A DNA stretch of 64,000 nucleotides from NCBI GenBank assembly GCA_050313995.1, contig JBNPMM010000006.1; one strand, written 5' to 3'. Source of the DNA: JAUMWX01 sp023394215. GTDB lineage: Bacteria > Bacillota > Clostridia > Tissierellales > Peptoniphilaceae. Below are positions 62,170-64,000 of the stretch, piece after piece. Every line of letters starts with the position of its first letter. Within the stretch, counting starts at the first letter, position 1. The notes beneath the pieces are model-generated. The model was not told the DNA's origin, did no database searches, and was given only the letters and a program-made list of their open reading frames with translations. Made by a program: the position numbers and the translations under genes.

Positions 62170-63906
62170 ATGTTAACTTGTAAAATAAATAATAAGTTTG
62201 TAGAAGTTGAAGAAGGAGCTACCATACTTGATGCAGCTAAAAAAATAGGTATAGAAATCCCAACCCTTTGCCATATGAAATTGGATTCTTTTTGCTATGA
62301 GAATAAGCCTTCATCCTGTAGACTTTGTATGGTTGAGGTTGAAAACAGACCGAAGCTTTGCACAGCTTGTTCTGAAGAGGTGGCAGACGGAATGATAATA
62401 AAGACGGACAGTCCCAGAGCCGTATCCGCAAGAAGGTTAAATTTGGAACTTTTATTGTCGAATCATCCTAAGGATTGCCTTGTTTGCCCTAAAAATCTTG
62501 TTTGTGAACTCCAAAGTTTGGCTGAGAAGATGGGAATAAGAAATATAGATTATCCGGGTGAAAAGAGTTTGTTTAAAGTGGATGCTTCATCTCACGCTAT
62601 ACTTAGAAATCCCAATAAGTGCTTAATGTGCAGAAGATGTGAAACTATGTGTGATGAGATCCAAACGGTCGGAGCCTTAAGCGGCCTAAATAGAGGATTT
62701 TCAGCTGTTGTAGCTCCTGCATTTTCTTTGCCTTTATCTGAAACCTCTTGTACCTTCTGCGGGCAGTGCGTAGCGGTTTGTCCGACCGCAGCCCTTGTTG
62801 AGGTCGATGAAACCAAGCGTGTAATGGATATGATAATAAATCCTAAAAAACATGTGGTTGTTCAAGTTGCACCTGCCATAAGGGTTGCCATAGGGGAAGA
62901 ATTCGGCATGGAAGCGGGTTCTATATCTACCGGTAAGTTGGTGAGTGCCCTTAGGACAATAGGATTTGATAAAGTATTTGACACGGATTTTGCCGCCGAT
63001 CTTACAATAATGGAAGAAGCCAGTGAAATGGTTTATAGGATAGAAAACGGAGGAAAGCTTCCGATACTTACCTCATGTTGTCCTGCATGGGTAAGGTTTA
63101 TAGAAACAAACTTTCCGGATATGCTTGATATACCGTCAACTTGTAAGTCGCCGCAAATTATGATGGGAAGTATGGTAAAGACTTATTATGCCCAAAGGGT
63201 AAATATAGATCCTGAGGATATAGTTATGGTGTCAATTATGCCTTGTACCGCTAAGAAGGAGGAAGCTCACAGGGAGGAACTTTCAGAAAACGGCATGCCG
63301 GATGTTGATATAGTTATGTCGACAAGAGAGTTGGCAAGGCTTATAAAGATGTACGGTATAGATTTTGCAACACTTGAGGAGGATGAATTTGACAGCCTTT
63401 TAGGTCAATCCAGTGGAGCAAGCGTAATATTTGCAACTACAGGCGGCGTTATAGAGGCGGCAACAAGGACTGCCGTGGAATGGATAACGGGGCAGGAACT
63501 GGAAAATGTTGAATTTAACCAATTAAGAGGGCTTGCCGGTATAAGAGATGCATATGTACAGGCTGGGGATTTAAATCTCCACATAGGTATAGCTCACGGT
63601 CTGGGTAATGCAAGAAAGCTTCTTGAAGGTGTAAGAAGCGGAGCTTATCATTTTGATGCTATCGAAATAATGGCCTGTCCGGGAGGCTGTATAGGCGGGG
63701 GCGGTCAGCCTTACCATCACGGGGATTCAAATATACTTTTAAAGAGGCAGGAAGCTCTTTATCAAATAGATAGAAGCAAGCCTATAAGAAAATCACATGA
63801 AAATCCGGAAATAATAGAAATATATGAATCCTATTTGGGTAAACCCTATGGAAGGACTGCCCATGATTTGCTGCATACAACTTATGTTGCCAGAGAAAGG
63901 ATTTAA
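62170..63906 (+). CDS. [FeFe] hydrogenase catalytic subunit (HydA/HndD)
   Basis: 578 residues. N-terminal [2Fe-2S] (CRLCMVEV...CTAC), a His-ligated [4Fe-4S] (HPKDCLVCPKNLVC), two [4Fe-4S] (CLMCRRCETMC; CTFCGQCVAVCP), the H-cluster motifs TSCCPAW, MPCTAKKEEA and ACPGGCIGGGGQP, and the small-subunit-like C-terminus. It produces H2, probably from NADH plus ferredoxin. No maturation genes (hydEFG) are in the window. Last gene of the operon, followed by a terminator. Confidence 0.96.
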   Translation: MLTCKINNKFVEVEEGATILDAAKKIGIEIPTLCHMKLDSFCYENKPSSCRLCMVEVENRPKLCTACSEEVADGMIIKTDSPRAVSARRLNLELLLSNHPKDCLVCPKNLVCELQSLAEKMGIRNIDYPGEKSLFKVDASSHAILRNPNKCLMCRRCETMCDEIQTVGALSGLNRGFSAVVAPAFSLPLSETSCTFCGQCVAVCPTAALVEVDETKRVMDMIINPKKHVVVQVAPAIRVAIGEEFGMEAGSISTGKLVSALRTIGFDKVFDTDFAADLTIMEEASEMVYRIENGGKLPILTSCCPAWVRFIETNFPDMLDIPSTCKSPQIMMGSMVKTYYAQRVNIDPEDIVMVSIMPCTAKKEEAHREELSENGMPDVDIVMSTRELARLIKMYGIDFATLEEDEFDSLLGQSSGASVIFATTGGVIEAATRTAVEWITGQELENVEFNQLRGLAGIRDAYVQAGDLNLHIGIAHGLGNARKLLEGVRSGAYHFDAIEIMACPGGCIGGGGQPYHHGDSNILLKRQEALYQIDRSKPIRKSHENPEIIEIYESYLGKPYGRTAHDLLHTTYVARERI

Positions 63907-63912
63907 AATAGT

Positions 63913-63948
63913 AAAAGCCTAAGGGTCATGAGAAACTCTTAGGCTTTT
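63913..63948 (+). terminator. terminator of the hydrogenase operon
   Basis: AAAAGCCTAAG and CTTAGGCTTTT enclose a 14-base loop. The first 15 bases of the element (from 63912) match those at 58514. Confidence 0.85.
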
Positions 63949-63950
63949 GT

Positions 63951-63990
63951 TGTGGGTTTACCACAATAAAACCCCCAGCTATGCTGGGGG
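63951..63990. other. tandem hairpins at the window end
   Basis: TGTGG-GTTTA-CCACA and then CCCCCAGC-TAT-GCTGGGGG. The second is a perfect 8-base GC stem with a 3-base loop and no T run. The form recalls the ends of IS200/IS605 elements, but the sequence stops 10 bases later. Confidence 0.4.
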
Positions 63991-64000
63991 AAACAGTAAG

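Overview
The window is AT-rich, densely coded chromosomal DNA from a strictly anaerobic low-GC Gram-positive bacterium. The evidence is a ctsR-mcsA-clpC-radA cluster, Bacillota-type strong Shine-Dalgarno sites, a secE-nusG-rplK-rplA-rplJ-rplL block, an oxygen-sensitive pyruvate formate-lyase, an electron-bifurcating type [FeFe] hydrogenase, an Fe-S serine dehydratase, a superoxide reductase and two sortase-type surface proteins. The gene set fits a fermentative anaerobic coccus of the Tissierellia/Peptoniphilaceae kind, but that placement is an inference from gene content, not from a phylogenetic marker.

Layout. 1-3.9 kb (minus strand): a CRP/FNR regulator cut by the window edge, then pyruvate formate-lyase activase and a pyruvate formate-lyase encoded as two polypeptides, with a palindromic CRP-type site upstream. 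4.0-13.5 kb: heat-shock regulon ctsR-mcsA-clpC (mcsB absent) with CtsR-like operators, radA, a cyclophilin lipoprotein, CarD, a PIN-TRAM membrane protein, a DUF1002 protein and a DegV protein. 13.6-20 kb: GNAT acetyltransferase, purine permease, and an FMN/FAD lipoprotein reductase divergent from a YesMN-type two-component system. 20.5-24.3 kb: a 1270-residue surface protein. 24.5-35.1 kb: superoxide reductase, rRNA methyltransferase, PP2C phosphatase, pgi, YutG-like protein, RNase HI, mscL, an ANT(6)-fold protein without its catalytic motif, D,D-carboxypeptidase, HAD phosphatase and sdaAB-sdaAA.

35.1-37.3 kb is an accessory patch at a tRNA-Thr gene. It holds an integrase C-terminal remnant, an AbiF-type abortive-infection HEPN protein preceded by a small terminator-ended RNA resembling the abiF RNA, and a phage-type small ORF. 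37.4-39.7 kb is a second surface protein with CnaB-like domains. 40-48.7 kb is metabolic housekeeping: hydroxyacid dehydrogenase, cysteine desulfurase-mnmA, mtaD-acpS-alr-mazF, DJ-1, phosphoesterase and apt.

48.7-54.4 kb is a compact aromatic operon, aroF-aroB-aroA followed by a single 856-codon gene that fuses chorismate synthase, chorismate mutase, shikimate dehydrogenase and shikimate kinase. AroD is not in the window. 54.4-57.8 kb holds rpmG-secE-nusG-rplK-rplA, an L10 leader and rplJ-rplL, but rpoB does not follow. 58-59 kb has a small zinc-ribbon protein, a structured terminator-like element and a membrane-anchored unknown. 59.5-63.9 kb is a four-gene NADH-linked hydrogenase operon, with formate (PFL) and H2 as the likely redox outlets. 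The window ends in a series of hairpins.

The observations most worth following are the split pyruvate formate-lyase, the AroC-AroQ-AroE-AroK fusion, the AbiF/RNA module at the tRNA, the cysteine-less HndB-like hydrogenase subunit, the inactive-looking ANT(6) protein and a MazF toxin without an adjacent antitoxin. Functions are read from motifs and recalled family knowledge; no database search was run.
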